A stretch of DNA of 64,000 bases. Origin: 2-12-FULL-65-11 sp049679965. Its GTDB lineage: Bacteria; Acidobacteriota; Vicinamibacteria; Vicinamibacterales; CAVVIG01. The translations under genes and the position numbers were made by a program. Shown here piece by piece: positions 56,949 to 64,000 of the stretch. Location: assembly GCA_049679965.1 (NCBI GenBank), contig JBAUGX010000220.1, positions 1-64,000 of the forward strand, given 5' to 3'. Under the pieces are notes generated by a model. The model was not told the DNA's origin and did no database searches. It saw nothing but the letters and a program-made list of their open reading frames with translations. Numbering within the stretch: the stretch's first letter is position 1; every line of letters begins with the position of its first letter.

Positions 56949-58589
56949 ATGCGTGTACGAACGACAACACTGGCTCTCGCGCTCGTCGCGGTCGGGGCCT
57001 TCCCCGCCGCCGCGCAAGTCACACCCGGCACCGTGCCGGGAACGTTCCAGGGACCGACCAGCTCGCAGACGCCGTTCGTCGTCCCCGCCGCCGACGGCTG
57101 GGAGGTGGTCTCGCTCATCTCGGCAGGCGACCCCGCCAAGAACAACGGCTACCGAATGGTCGGGATTCCCGACGGCCTCGGCGCCGTGGCCGGCAAGTTC
57201 GAGGCGGGCCGATGGGGCCGCTACGTCGCCGACGAGAAGTACATGACGGTGTTCATGAATCACGAGATCCCGGCCGGTGGCGGCATCGCGCGCGCGCACG
57301 GCCAGAATGGTGCCTTCGTGTCGCAGTGGACCATTCAGCTGAACACCCTGCAGGTCAAGGCGGGCGAGGATCTGATTCAGGATGTGTACACGTGGGACAC
57401 CGCCAGCGGGCAGTACGTGTTCAACCCCACGGCGCAGTTCAACCGGTTCTGCTCAGCCGACCTGGCCGAGTTCACGGCGTTCTACAACCCCAGAACAGGC
57501 AAGGGCTTCTACGGCCGTCTCTTCATGAACGGCGAGGAGGCGGGGAACGAGGGCCGGGCGTTCGCCCATGTGATTACTGGCTCGGGAAAGGGCGACTCCT
57601 ATCAGCTGGCCTCGCTTGGACGCCTCTCCTATGAAAACAGTGTCGCCAGCCCCAACTCTGGCGACAAGACCCTCGTGGTCAGCATGGACGACAGCACGCC
57701 TGGCCAAGTGTATGTGTACCTCGGCAACAAGCAGAAGACCGGCAATCCGGTCGAGCGTGCGGGTCTCGTCGGCGGGAAGCTCTTCGGCATCAAGGTGACC
57801 AACGGTGGCACGAACTACTCGGGCGCCGCCGTGACCCGCGAGAACAACGGCCCGATCAACGGGGCGTTCTCGCTCGTCGAGGTCTCCGACGCGGCCACGG
57901 GGACGGGCGCAGTGCTGCAGACGACGAGCACGACCAGGGGCATCACGGAATTCGCGCGCCCGGAGGATGGGGCGTGGGACACGCTCAACCCGCGCGTTTT
58001 CTACTTCGTCATCACCGGTGCCACCATTGACGGCAAGCTGCAGTCGGCGCGCCTCTACAAGCTGACCTTCAACAGCATCACCAACCCGACCGGGGGCACG
58101 ATCGAACCCGTGATCGACCGTGCAGACCTGCTGCCTTCAACGACGGGCTTCGCGCAATTCGACAACCTCACAGTCGACAGTGACGGCTTCGTCTTGATTC
58201 AGGAAGATCCCGGCAATCAGGCGTATCTCGCGCAGACATGGCGAGTCAATCCCGCGACGAAGACCGCCACCGCGATCTTCCACTCCGACGCGGCACGGTT
58301 TGGGTCGCCGGCGCCGGCCCCCTTCAACCTTGACGAAGAAAGCTCCGGCATCATCGAAGTGACGGACATCGTCAGGTCCGCACGCTGGTACGAGCATGGC
58401 CGGCGGTATTTTCTGGCCGACATGCAGGCGCACTACGCCATCTCAGGCGAGTTGTTCGAAGGCGGCCAGCTCTACCTCCTCGCCTCGCCAAAGGCGCCGC
58501 GTCGACACTTCGATGACGACGACGACGATCGCGGCCGCGACAACGGTGGGTGGGACAACGACCATCACGGGCACGACGACGAGGATTAG
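56949..58589 (+). CDS. PhoX/DUF839-like secreted phosphatase
   Basis: 546 aa with a signal peptide (cleavage after AAAQ, about residue 23). The beta-propeller-like body has NGYRMVGIPDGLGAVAGKFEAG, FMNHEIPAGGG, NRFCSADLAEFTAFYN, FMNGEEAGNEGRAFAHV, QDNL-type FAQFDNLTVDSDGFVLIQED and HAHYAISGELFEGGQLYLL. These Glu/His/Asp motifs are those of the PhoX (DUF839) family, Ca/Fe-dependent alkaline phosphatases. The tail is a highly acidic Asp/His-rich run (DDDDDDRGRDN, HHGHDDED) that could bind calcium or other metals. AAGGAGG lies 8 bases upstream. Located close to pst genes; phosphate acquisition fits. Confidence 0.82.
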   Translation: MRVRTTTLALALVAVGAFPAAAQVTPGTVPGTFQGPTSSQTPFVVPAADGWEVVSLISAGDPAKNNGYRMVGIPDGLGAVAGKFEAGRWGRYVADEKYMTVFMNHEIPAGGGIARAHGQNGAFVSQWTIQLNTLQVKAGEDLIQDVYTWDTASGQYVFNPTAQFNRFCSADLAEFTAFYNPRTGKGFYGRLFMNGEEAGNEGRAFAHVITGSGKGDSYQLASLGRLSYENSVASPNSGDKTLVVSMDDSTPGQVYVYLGNKQKTGNPVERAGLVGGKLFGIKVTNGGTNYSGAAVTRENNGPINGAFSLVEVSDAATGTGAVLQTTSTTRGITEFARPEDGAWDTLNPRVFYFVITGATIDGKLQSARLYKLTFNSITNPTGGTIEPVIDRADLLPSTTGFAQFDNLTVDSDGFVLIQEDPGNQAYLAQTWRVNPATKTATAIFHSDAARFGSPAPAPFNLDEESSGIIEVTDIVRSARWYEHGRRYFLADMQAHYAISGELFEGGQLYLLASPKAPRRHFDDDDDDRGRDNGGWDNDHHGHDDED

Positions 58590-58618
58590 GCCAAGACGAC
58601 GTGGCATAGCATAAGCAC

Positions 58619-58658
58619 GGAGGAAGGGGGCGGCGTCGGCTGCTCTCTTCCTCCTTTT
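58619..58658 (+). terminator. Intrinsic terminator after the PhoX-like gene
   Basis: GGAGGAAG (58619-58626) pairs with CTTCCTCC (58647-58654) and is followed by TTTT. The loop is 20 bases long, a little large for an intrinsic terminator. Confidence 0.55.
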
Positions 58659-58775
58659 CACGGGTGGCGACGGCCTGTGTACTTGCGGCGACGGACATGT
58701 TGCGCCCACGTTAAATGTCGCCGGACGGCGCACACACTGAGCGTGGCGAGTGATGTAGGCGAGTAACATGGTGAC

Positions 58776-59432
58776 GTGACGCTTCCCAGGAAGGCGGCAA
58801 GCGAGTTCATCGGGACGGCTCTGCTCCTGGCGGCAGTGGTCGGCTCGGGAATCATGGGCGAGCGACTCGCCGGCGGCAACGTCGCGGTCGCGCTCCTGGC
58901 CAACGCGATCGCAACGGGTGCCGTCCTGATCGCGCTCATCCTGACCTTCGCGCCGATCTCTGGCGCACATTTCAATCCCCTCGTGACGATCGCGGACGCC
59001 AGTCAGGGCGGGGCCTCCTGGCGCGACGTCCTGGCGTACGTGCCGGCACAGGTCTTCGGCGCCGTGGCGGGCGTAGCGTGCGCCAACACGATGTTCGGTG
59101 AGCCGGTGTTTGCCTGGTCCAGTCGCGCGCGCACGGGATTCCCGCAGGCGCTCAGCGAGGCTGTGGCCACCTTCGGCCTACTTTCGGTGATTGGAGGCTG
59201 TGCGAAGCGACGCCCGGACGCCGTAGCTTTCGCGGTCGGCGCGTACATCACCGGGGCGTACTGGTTCACCTCATCGACGTCGTTTGCCAATCCGGCCGTC
59301 ACGGTCGCGCGAGCGCTGACGGATACGTTCAGCGGCATTCGCCCAGCCGACGTCCCAATGTTCCTGCTCGCGCAGGTGGTCGGCGCAACAGCGGCCACGC
59401 TCTACTTCCGCTGGCTCTTCTCGAAAGACTGA
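58776..59432 (+). CDS. Aquaporin-family channel, probably linked to arsenic
   Basis: 218 aa, six membrane segments plus the two half-helices. The MIP motifs are NPL (HFNPLVT) and NPA (FANPAVT), so the first box is a slight variant. GTG start with a weak ribosome site. The gene is followed after 6 bases by arsC; aquaporin-arsenate reductase pairs (AqpS-like) let arsenite flow out. A Ser/Thr-rich STSFANPAVT resembles arsenic-type channels. Confidence 0.85.
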   Translation: MTLPRKAASEFIGTALLLAAVVGSGIMGERLAGGNVAVALLANAIATGAVLIALILTFAPISGAHFNPLVTIADASQGGASWRDVLAYVPAQVFGAVAGVACANTMFGEPVFAWSSRARTGFPQALSEAVATFGLLSVIGGCAKRRPDAVAFAVGAYITGAYWFTSSTSFANPAVTVARALTDTFSGIRPADVPMFLLAQVVGATAATLYFRWLFSKD

Positions 59433-59438
59433 GGTCTC

Positions 59439-59942
59439 ATGGCTCACTACAACGTCCTGTTTCTTTGCACCGGCAACTCGGCGCGCAGCATCATGGCCGA
59501 AGCGCTCCTCAACTACTGGGGGAAGGGCCGGTTCACCGCGTTCAGCGCTGGAAGCCACCCGAAGAAGGAGGTCCATCCGCTTGCGCTCGACGTGCTGGAG
59601 AAGAATCAGCTCCGGATAGACGGTCTCCGAAGCAAGAGCTGGGATGAGTTCGCGACGCCGGGCGCGCCGCCTCTCCACTTCGTGTTCACCGTCTGCGACC
59701 GTGCGGCGGCCGAAGTCTGCCCGATCTGGCCGGGCCAGCCCATGACGGCCCATTGGGGCATCGAAGACCCGGCGGCCTTTGAAGGATCCGACGAAGACAA
59801 ACGGCGGGCCTTTAACCGTGCGTTTCGGGAACTCGACGCGCGGATCAAGATCTTCACGAGCCTGCGCCTCGAGGCGCTCGATCAGTTGTCCTTGAAGCGT
59901 CAACTGGACGAGATTGGCAGACAGCCGCGTGCGAAGGACTAG
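59439..59942 (+). CDS. arsC: Thioredoxin-type arsenate reductase
   Basis: 167 aa, low-molecular-weight phosphatase fold. The P-loop is FLCTGNSARS with the nucleophile Cys. Redox cysteines follow in FTVCDRAAAEVCPIWPG. It reduces arsenate to arsenite, which the adjacent channel would release. A 25-residue C-terminal helix extends past the family's core. Overlaps the convergent hypothetical gene by four bases. Confidence 0.9.
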   Translation: MAHYNVLFLCTGNSARSIMAEALLNYWGKGRFTAFSAGSHPKKEVHPLALDVLEKNQLRIDGLRSKSWDEFATPGAPPLHFVFTVCDRAAAEVCPIWPGQPMTAHWGIEDPAAFEGSDEDKRRAFNRAFRELDARIKIFTSLRLEALDQLSLKRQLDEIGRQPRAKD

Positions 59943-60757
59943 CGGAACACCCTCTCGGCCGTGTTCCAGCGAGTCGCCGGATCGACGAGGCGGTAGGCGG
60001 GAAAGCGCGAGGACGGCGATCGAAGAAGGGCGGCATCGACGCCTGTCCGCACCTGCTCGGTCGAGAATCGGGTGAACCCGGCGCCGTCGGCCGTCGTGAA
60101 ATCGCCTGGGAAGATCTGACTGTCACTCCACCACACGTCTCGGGCGACGGCCTCCTTGCGCATGGTCGTATAACGGTCGAACCGAATCCCTCCCACAACG
60201 CGCGCCTGTCCAGTGGGCTCGAGTTCGGCGAGCAGATCAGCATCACATCCGAGCATCAACACAGAGGCCCACCCGCGAATCCCCAGCGCGGCATGCAACC
60301 CGCTTTCGTCGTACGTCACGATCACCTGCGAGGGATGATCGATGAGAAACCCCGACACGCGGCGGCGATCCCGGACACTGCGCTCGAACAGCCACTCGCG
60401 GCCCTCGGATGTCGCGACGTGGATGCGATCGGAGGTTCGCGAAATGGTCTGATGAAGAGTCTGAACGGTTCCGTCTGGTGCTTGACGGCGTACGGTCGCC
60501 TCCAGCGTTAGCGGCGCCACCCGGTCCGCGCCGGCCGGGAGAGCTGGGGGTGACGCCGGTGGATTGCTGAGCCCGACCCGGGCGGCTGCGACCGCCGTGG
60601 CGACCGCAGTCAACGCCAGGACGGCGATGGCCCAACTCCAACGCGCTCTCGTCGGCAGTGCCTCCCCGCGCGCCCGTGCCGTGCCTGGATCCACGCGATC
60701 GACGATAGCGGGCACCCATGACGTGCACATCACGGGCGCGTAAACGTTGTGCAACAA
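59939..60757 (-). CDS. Hypothetical membrane-anchored protein
   Basis: 272 aa (start uncertain; ATG near 60730 is possible). One membrane segment (WAIAVLALTAVATAVAAARVGL, about residues 42-63) anchors a soluble domain of about 200 residues at the outer side. The domain is beta-rich and holds DRIHVATSEGREWLFERSVRDRRRVSGFL, resembling outer-membrane-lipoprotein-like beta sheets, and ends in RLVDPATRWNTAERVF. No known family. Divergent from the hydrolase gene at 60783. Confidence 0.6.
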   Translation of the reverse strand: MLHNVYAPVMCTSWVPAIVDRVDPGTARARGEALPTRARWSWAIAVLALTAVATAVAAARVGLSNPPASPPALPAGADRVAPLTLEATVRRQAPDGTVQTLHQTISRTSDRIHVATSEGREWLFERSVRDRRRVSGFLIDHPSQVIVTYDESGLHAALGIRGWASVLMLGCDADLLAELEPTGQARVVGGIRFDRYTTMRKEAVARDVWWSDSQIFPGDFTTADGAGFTRFSTEQVRTGVDAALLRSPSSRFPAYRLVDPATRWNTAERVFR

Positions 60758-60767
60758 AACGCCGGGC

Positions 60768-60773
60768 TATAAT
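60768..60773 (+). promoter_or_regulatory. Consensus -10 box before the FAH-family gene
   Basis: TATAAT with TTGTGC 15 bases upstream as a weak -35. Only 9 bases separate it from the ATG at 60783, so the mRNA must begin at or next to the start codon. Confidence 0.6.
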
Positions 60774-60782
60774 GCCCACCCG

Positions 60783-61685
60783 ATGAAGTACCTGACCTTC
60801 TCGCTCCCCGACGACCGCACGCCGCGCACGGGCGTTGTCCTCAACAACGGCATCGCGGACGTGAACACACTCGTCGCCGGGAAGTGGCCAGGGGCTCCTC
60901 CGGCAAGCCTTCTCGACCTGATCCGTTCGGGACCGGACGCCTGGCAACGTATGGAGCGTCTGGCGAGTTCGGCGCGCGAAGGCCCGTACCGGGCCGAGGA
61001 CATTCGCTGGCACGCGCCCATCCCACGGCCGCGAAAGAACATCTTCTGTCTCGGCCTGAACTACCGGAGCCATGCGATCGAATCGGCGACCTCGCGCGGG
61101 CGAGAGGTCAAGATTCCCGACGCGCCGGTCATCTTCACCAAGGCGCCCACGACGGTGAATGGCCCGTACGATTCGATTCCCTGGGATCCGTCGGTCACCC
61201 AGCAGTTGGATTATGAGGCAGAACTTGGCGTCATCCTCGGTGCGGACGGGAAGAACATCCCCCGCGCCCAATCGCTCCGTCATGTCTTCGGCTACACCGT
61301 CCTCAACGACACAACGGGGCGGGACCTGCAGGCCAGGCACGTTCAGTGGTTCAAGGGTAAGAGCCTGGACGGCTGCTGCCCGATGGGGCCCGTCGTCGTG
61401 ACCGCCGACGAGTTCGGCGATCCTCAGACCAAGCGCATCACGCTGCGCATCAACGGGGAGACCCGGCAGGATGCGAATACGGCCGAGATGCTCTTCCCCA
61501 TCGACGCAATCATCGAATGGCTGTCCAAGGGCATGACGCTCGAGGCTGGGGACATCATCGCGACCGGGACGCCAGAAGGCGTCGGCCTGGGACGAACGCC
61601 GCCTGAATACCTCAAAGACGGCGATCTCATCGAAACCGAGATCGAGGGAATCGGGACTCTACGGAACCGAGTCGTCGGCGCTTAG
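60783..61685 (+). CDS. Fumarylacetoacetate-hydrolase-family enzyme
   Basis: 300 aa. The C-terminal FAH domain has the metal-binding Glu in QLDYEAELGVILG, FCLGLNYRSHAIES, IFTKAPTTVNGP, DTTGRDLQARHVQWFKGKSLDG, TAEMLFPIDAIIEWLSKGMTLEAGDII and GTPEGVGLG. Members hydrolyse or decarboxylate 2-keto acids from aromatic degradation, or oxaloacetate. Transcription is likely leaderless. Ends overlap the 69-aa gene on the other strand by four bases. Confidence 0.92.
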   Translation: MKYLTFSLPDDRTPRTGVVLNNGIADVNTLVAGKWPGAPPASLLDLIRSGPDAWQRMERLASSAREGPYRAEDIRWHAPIPRPRKNIFCLGLNYRSHAIESATSRGREVKIPDAPVIFTKAPTTVNGPYDSIPWDPSVTQQLDYEAELGVILGADGKNIPRAQSLRHVFGYTVLNDTTGRDLQARHVQWFKGKSLDGCCPMGPVVVTADEFGDPQTKRITLRINGETRQDANTAEMLFPIDAIIEWLSKGMTLEAGDIIATGTPEGVGLGRTPPEYLKDGDLIETEIEGIGTLRNRVVGA

Positions 61686-61891
61686 GACTCCGTCCAGCCT
61701 TCCTCGCGCAACTCTTCAACTTGTCGGGTGAAACGCATGACCTCCCGTTCCACGCGATGCCAGTCCGTATGCCGGTGGCGTAGCGTCCCCTTTTCCTCGT
61801 CCTGTTCGGACACTTCCCATCCACCAGGTACAAAGGAGATGTTGAAGGCTCGGACGTGACCAGCGCGAACAAGCGTCTTTTCGAAGACCAT
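61682..61891 (-). CDS. Small 69-aa protein, unknown
   Basis: The ATG at 61891 has GGGAGG 9 bases upstream. The protein is charged and soluble (EKTLVRAGHVRAFNISFVPGGWEVSEQDEEKG, then HRVEREVMRFTRQVEELREEGW), with a short beta hairpin and a C-terminal helix. No family recognised. Converges on the FAH gene. The gap 61892-62099 to the pstA2 gene shows no gene. Confidence 0.7.
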   Translation of the reverse strand: MVFEKTLVRAGHVRAFNISFVPGGWEVSEQDEEKGTLRHRHTDWHRVEREVMRFTRQVEELREEGWTES

Positions 61892-62099
61892 ATAATTCCC
61901 TCCCGCCCGCTTAGAAAAACAGCCTCTGTACCCTAATCCATGCCTCGAGGAAGCTGTGTAAAACGTGTGTTAACTCTGACAGCGCGTGCAGGTCGGTGTC
62001 AAAGTGGGAAGAAACACAGGGAAATTTGCGAAAAACACACGTTTTGGTGACCTGCCCCATTCAAGCGCCGGTTCCGGCAGTGGTTGTCTACCCGGTGGT

Positions 62100-62963
62100 C
62101 TAAGAGGTCAGCCCCTCGAGCTTGCGGGTGGCAAAGCGGGCGAGTAGCGAACAGATCAGCACGATCGCCACGAGGACGAGCGCGCCGGCCCACGCCTGTC
62201 GATGCCAATCCTCGTAGGGCGAGATGGCATAGGTGTAGATCTGCACGGTGAGGGACCCAATCGGCTGTGTCAGGCTGGTGGTGAAGAATCGATTATTGAA
62301 CGACGTGAAGAGGAGCGGCGCTGTCTCTCCGGCGATGCGGGCCAGGGCCAGCACGACACCGGTAATGATTCCAGGGAGGGCCGCCGGCACCACGACGGTG
62401 AACACCGCGCGGGCGCGCGTCGCGCCGAGCGCCAACGCCCCCTCGCGCATCGTGTTCGGTACCAGAAGCAGGAGCTCTTCGGTCGTACGGGCGATGATCG
62501 GAATCATCATGATGCCGAGCGCCAGGCCGCCGGCCAAGGCGCTGAACTGCTTGAACGGCAGCACCGCAACGCCGTAGGCGAACACACCGATGACGATCGA
62601 CGGGACGCCATTGAGCGTATCGGCTGCGAAGCGCACCACGCTGGCCAGGGTGCTACCCGCGTACTCGGACATATACACACCGCTCATGATCCCGATCGGG
62701 ATCGCGAACAGCGAACCGAGTCCGGTCAGCATGAGGGTGCCGACGATGGCGTTGGCCATGCCTCCGCCGGGCTCTCCAACGGGCGTCGGCATGCGTGTGA
62801 AAAAATCGAGGTTGACAGATTGAATGCCCTGGCCGATGACGAAGAACAGGACGAAGCCGAGCGGCACCAGGGCCGCCAGGACGCACAACACGCAGAAGCC
62901 GACGAACATCGACGACAGGATCTTGCGTCGGATGGTTCGTCTGGCCACGTCAGCCCTCGTCAT
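62100..62963 (-). CDS. pstA: Second PstA-type phosphate permease
   Basis: 287 aa, six membrane segments. The coupling loop is NTMREGALALGATRARAVFTVVVPAALPGI; GETAPLLFTSFNN and VPSIVIGVFAYG are PstA blocks. Only about 30 percent similar to the first PstA by eye. The ATG at 62963 overlaps the pstC2 stop (ATGA). No ATPase gene is seen directly after it. Confidence 0.9.
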   Translation of the reverse strand: MTRADVARRTIRRKILSSMFVGFCVLCVLAALVPLGFVLFFVIGQGIQSVNLDFFTRMPTPVGEPGGGMANAIVGTLMLTGLGSLFAIPIGIMSGVYMSEYAGSTLASVVRFAADTLNGVPSIVIGVFAYGVAVLPFKQFSALAGGLALGIMMIPIIARTTEELLLLVPNTMREGALALGATRARAVFTVVVPAALPGIITGVVLALARIAGETAPLLFTSFNNRFFTTSLTQPIGSLTVQIYTYAISPYEDWHRQAWAGALVLVAIVLICSLLARFATRKLEGLTS

Positions 62964-63910
62964 GCCGCCGACTCCTCCGCGGGAACGACCGCGACCGGCG
63001 CGAGGCGTTTGGCTGGACGCGCCATGCTCCAAATCAGGACCCGCGACAGCCCATTGACGACGAGCGTGATGATGAACAGGACGAGGCCGATCTCGACGAG
63101 CGCGTTGAGATACAGGTCGTCGGAGGCCTCGGTGAACTCGTTCGCCAGGACGGCCGCCATCGTGTGCTGCGGCGCAAACAGCGACGCGGACACCTGGGGG
63201 TTGTTCCCAATCACCATCGTCACGGCCATGGTTTCGCCAAGCGCGCGGCCGAAGCCCAGCATGACGGCGCCGATAATACCGGTGCGCGCGAAAAAGACCG
63301 CCGCGCGAATCGCTTCGAAGCGCGTGGCGCCCAGCGCATACGCACCCTCACGTTGCGCGACCGGCACCGACTTAAGCACCTCCCGCGCGACTGACGAGGT
63401 GAACGGCACGACCATGACCGCCAGGATCACGGCGGCCGTCAGCATGCCCACGCCGATCGGAGGGCCGGTGAAGAGCGGGACCTGCTTCAGCCAGTCCGGT
63501 GTCGCCACTTCGAGTGCCCGCACGGCCGGCACCAGGACAAAAATACCCCAGAGACCGTAGACAATCGAAGGAATCGCCGCGAGAAGTTCCGTCAGGAAGA
63601 CCAGCGGCTGGCGCAGGCGGGCGGGCGCAAGCTCGGAGATGAAAATCGCAATACCGATGGCGACCGGGGTCGCCAGCAGGAGCGCGAGGACCGATGAGTA
63701 CAACGTGCCCCAGATGAACGGGAGCGCGCCGAACTCGCCGGCGACCGGGTCCCAGATCTCAGTCCCCCAGAAGCCCAGGCCGAACTTCTGGATCGACAAC
63801 ATCGACTGGCGCACCAACTCGTAGCCGATCGCGAAAACGATCAGGACGAGCGCGAGGGCAAACGCGCCCGTCCCGATCCGGAACCCGAGGTCTTTACCTT
63901 TACCGAACAT
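62960..63910 (-). CDS. pstC: Second PstC-type phosphate permease
   Basis: 316 aa from ATG at 63910 (GTG at 63916 also possible). Six membrane segments; AIPSIVYGLWGIFVLVP, VAQREGAYALGATRFEAIRAAVFFARTGI and GFGRALGETMAVTMVIGN are PstC blocks. It follows another minus-strand gene whose end is at 63947. Clearly separate from the first PstC, with a different coupling loop. Confidence 0.9.
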   Translation of the reverse strand: MFGKGKDLGFRIGTGAFALALVLIVFAIGYELVRQSMLSIQKFGLGFWGTEIWDPVAGEFGALPFIWGTLYSSVLALLLATPVAIGIAIFISELAPARLRQPLVFLTELLAAIPSIVYGLWGIFVLVPAVRALEVATPDWLKQVPLFTGPPIGVGMLTAAVILAVMVVPFTSSVAREVLKSVPVAQREGAYALGATRFEAIRAAVFFARTGIIGAVMLGFGRALGETMAVTMVIGNNPQVSASLFAPQHTMAAVLANEFTEASDDLYLNALVEIGLVLFIITLVVNGLSRVLIWSMARPAKRLAPVAVVPAEESAA

Positions 63911-63946
63911 GCCCACTGATTTTATCCTGACGCGGGGACAAGGCCG

Positions 63947-64000
63947 TTATCCGATCTTGATCTTCGCCAGCGTGGCCATCTCGAGCTCCACGATGCTCGC
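63947..64000 (-). CDS. C-terminal end of an unknown gene
   Basis: The last 17 codons of a minus-strand gene enter the window; the peptide is ASIVELEMATLAKIKIG and a stop. It could be a second phosphate-binding protein or an outer-membrane porin; the context (upstream of pstC2) suggests the former. Confidence 0.4.
   Translation of the reverse strand, partial: ASIVELEMATLAKIKIG

Overview
The window is GC-rich chromosomal DNA from a free-living, phosphate-scavenging bacterium. Gene content and style suggest Acidobacteriota, perhaps the Vicinamibacteria; this is an inference and no rRNA or marker gene is present to prove it. It falls into two halves. Positions 1-36385 are one end of an integrated conjugative element. 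It ends in a tyrosine integrase whose stop codon lies 10 bases from the 3' end of an initiator tRNA-Met gene (36386-36462, minus strand). Positions 36463-64000 are ordinary chromosome.

Element, left to right. A type IV secretion operon (minus strand: a 107-aa protein, VirB2, VirB3, VirB4, VirB9 and the first codons of a probable VirB10) sits downstream of a sigma54-type -24/-12 promoter. A sigma54 activator is encoded just upstream (4478-5497). Then come small accessory genes (RadC-like, SpoVG-like, a VapBC-type toxin-antitoxin pair, DUF3768) linked by a recurrent GGTTCC inverted repeat, and a 1.1-kb non-coding stretch rich in hairpins. A six-gene minus-strand operon (10303-13111) encodes a ubiquitin-like modification system: Ubl, E1-like ThiF protein, DUF6527 protein and three small proteins. 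It is divergent from an XRE repressor plus ImmA/IrrE protease pair. A second minus-strand cluster of eleven genes (14815-33585) is a greatly extended Druantia-like defence operon: HTH regulator, GHKL/MORC-like ATPase, DruA-like DUF4338 protein, two large unknown proteins, a DruE-like 1839-aa helicase with a DUF1998-type end, a Fe-S PD-(D/E)XK nuclease, a HAD phosphatase, an isochorismatase-like hydrolase, an unknown protein and a HerA/DUF87-type ATPase. The element closes with a replication-protein remnant, paired operators, an excisionase and the integrase.

Chromosome, left to right: a secreted metallophosphatase; the MsrPQ methionine-sulfoxide repair pair; a SpoIID protein with a degenerate peptidase domain; an esterase; a radical SAM-flippase-lipoprotein operon; an MFS exporter and a NiCoT-type protein; a DsbD-N-like protein; the PhoBR two-component system; PhoU and a PstSCAB operon with two complementary, individually incomplete PstB proteins; GlgC; a PhoX-like phosphatase; an aquaporin-ArsC arsenate pair; a fumarylacetoacetase-family hydrolase; and a second PstC-PstA permease pair at the right edge.

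The most interesting observations are the extended Druantia-like operon, the ubiquitin-like operon with its tiny VxFxA-repeat protein, a shared GGTCA-N4-TGACC operator found at both the conjugation and the excision ends of the element, and the asymmetric PstB pair, which predicts a heterodimer with a single complete ATP site.
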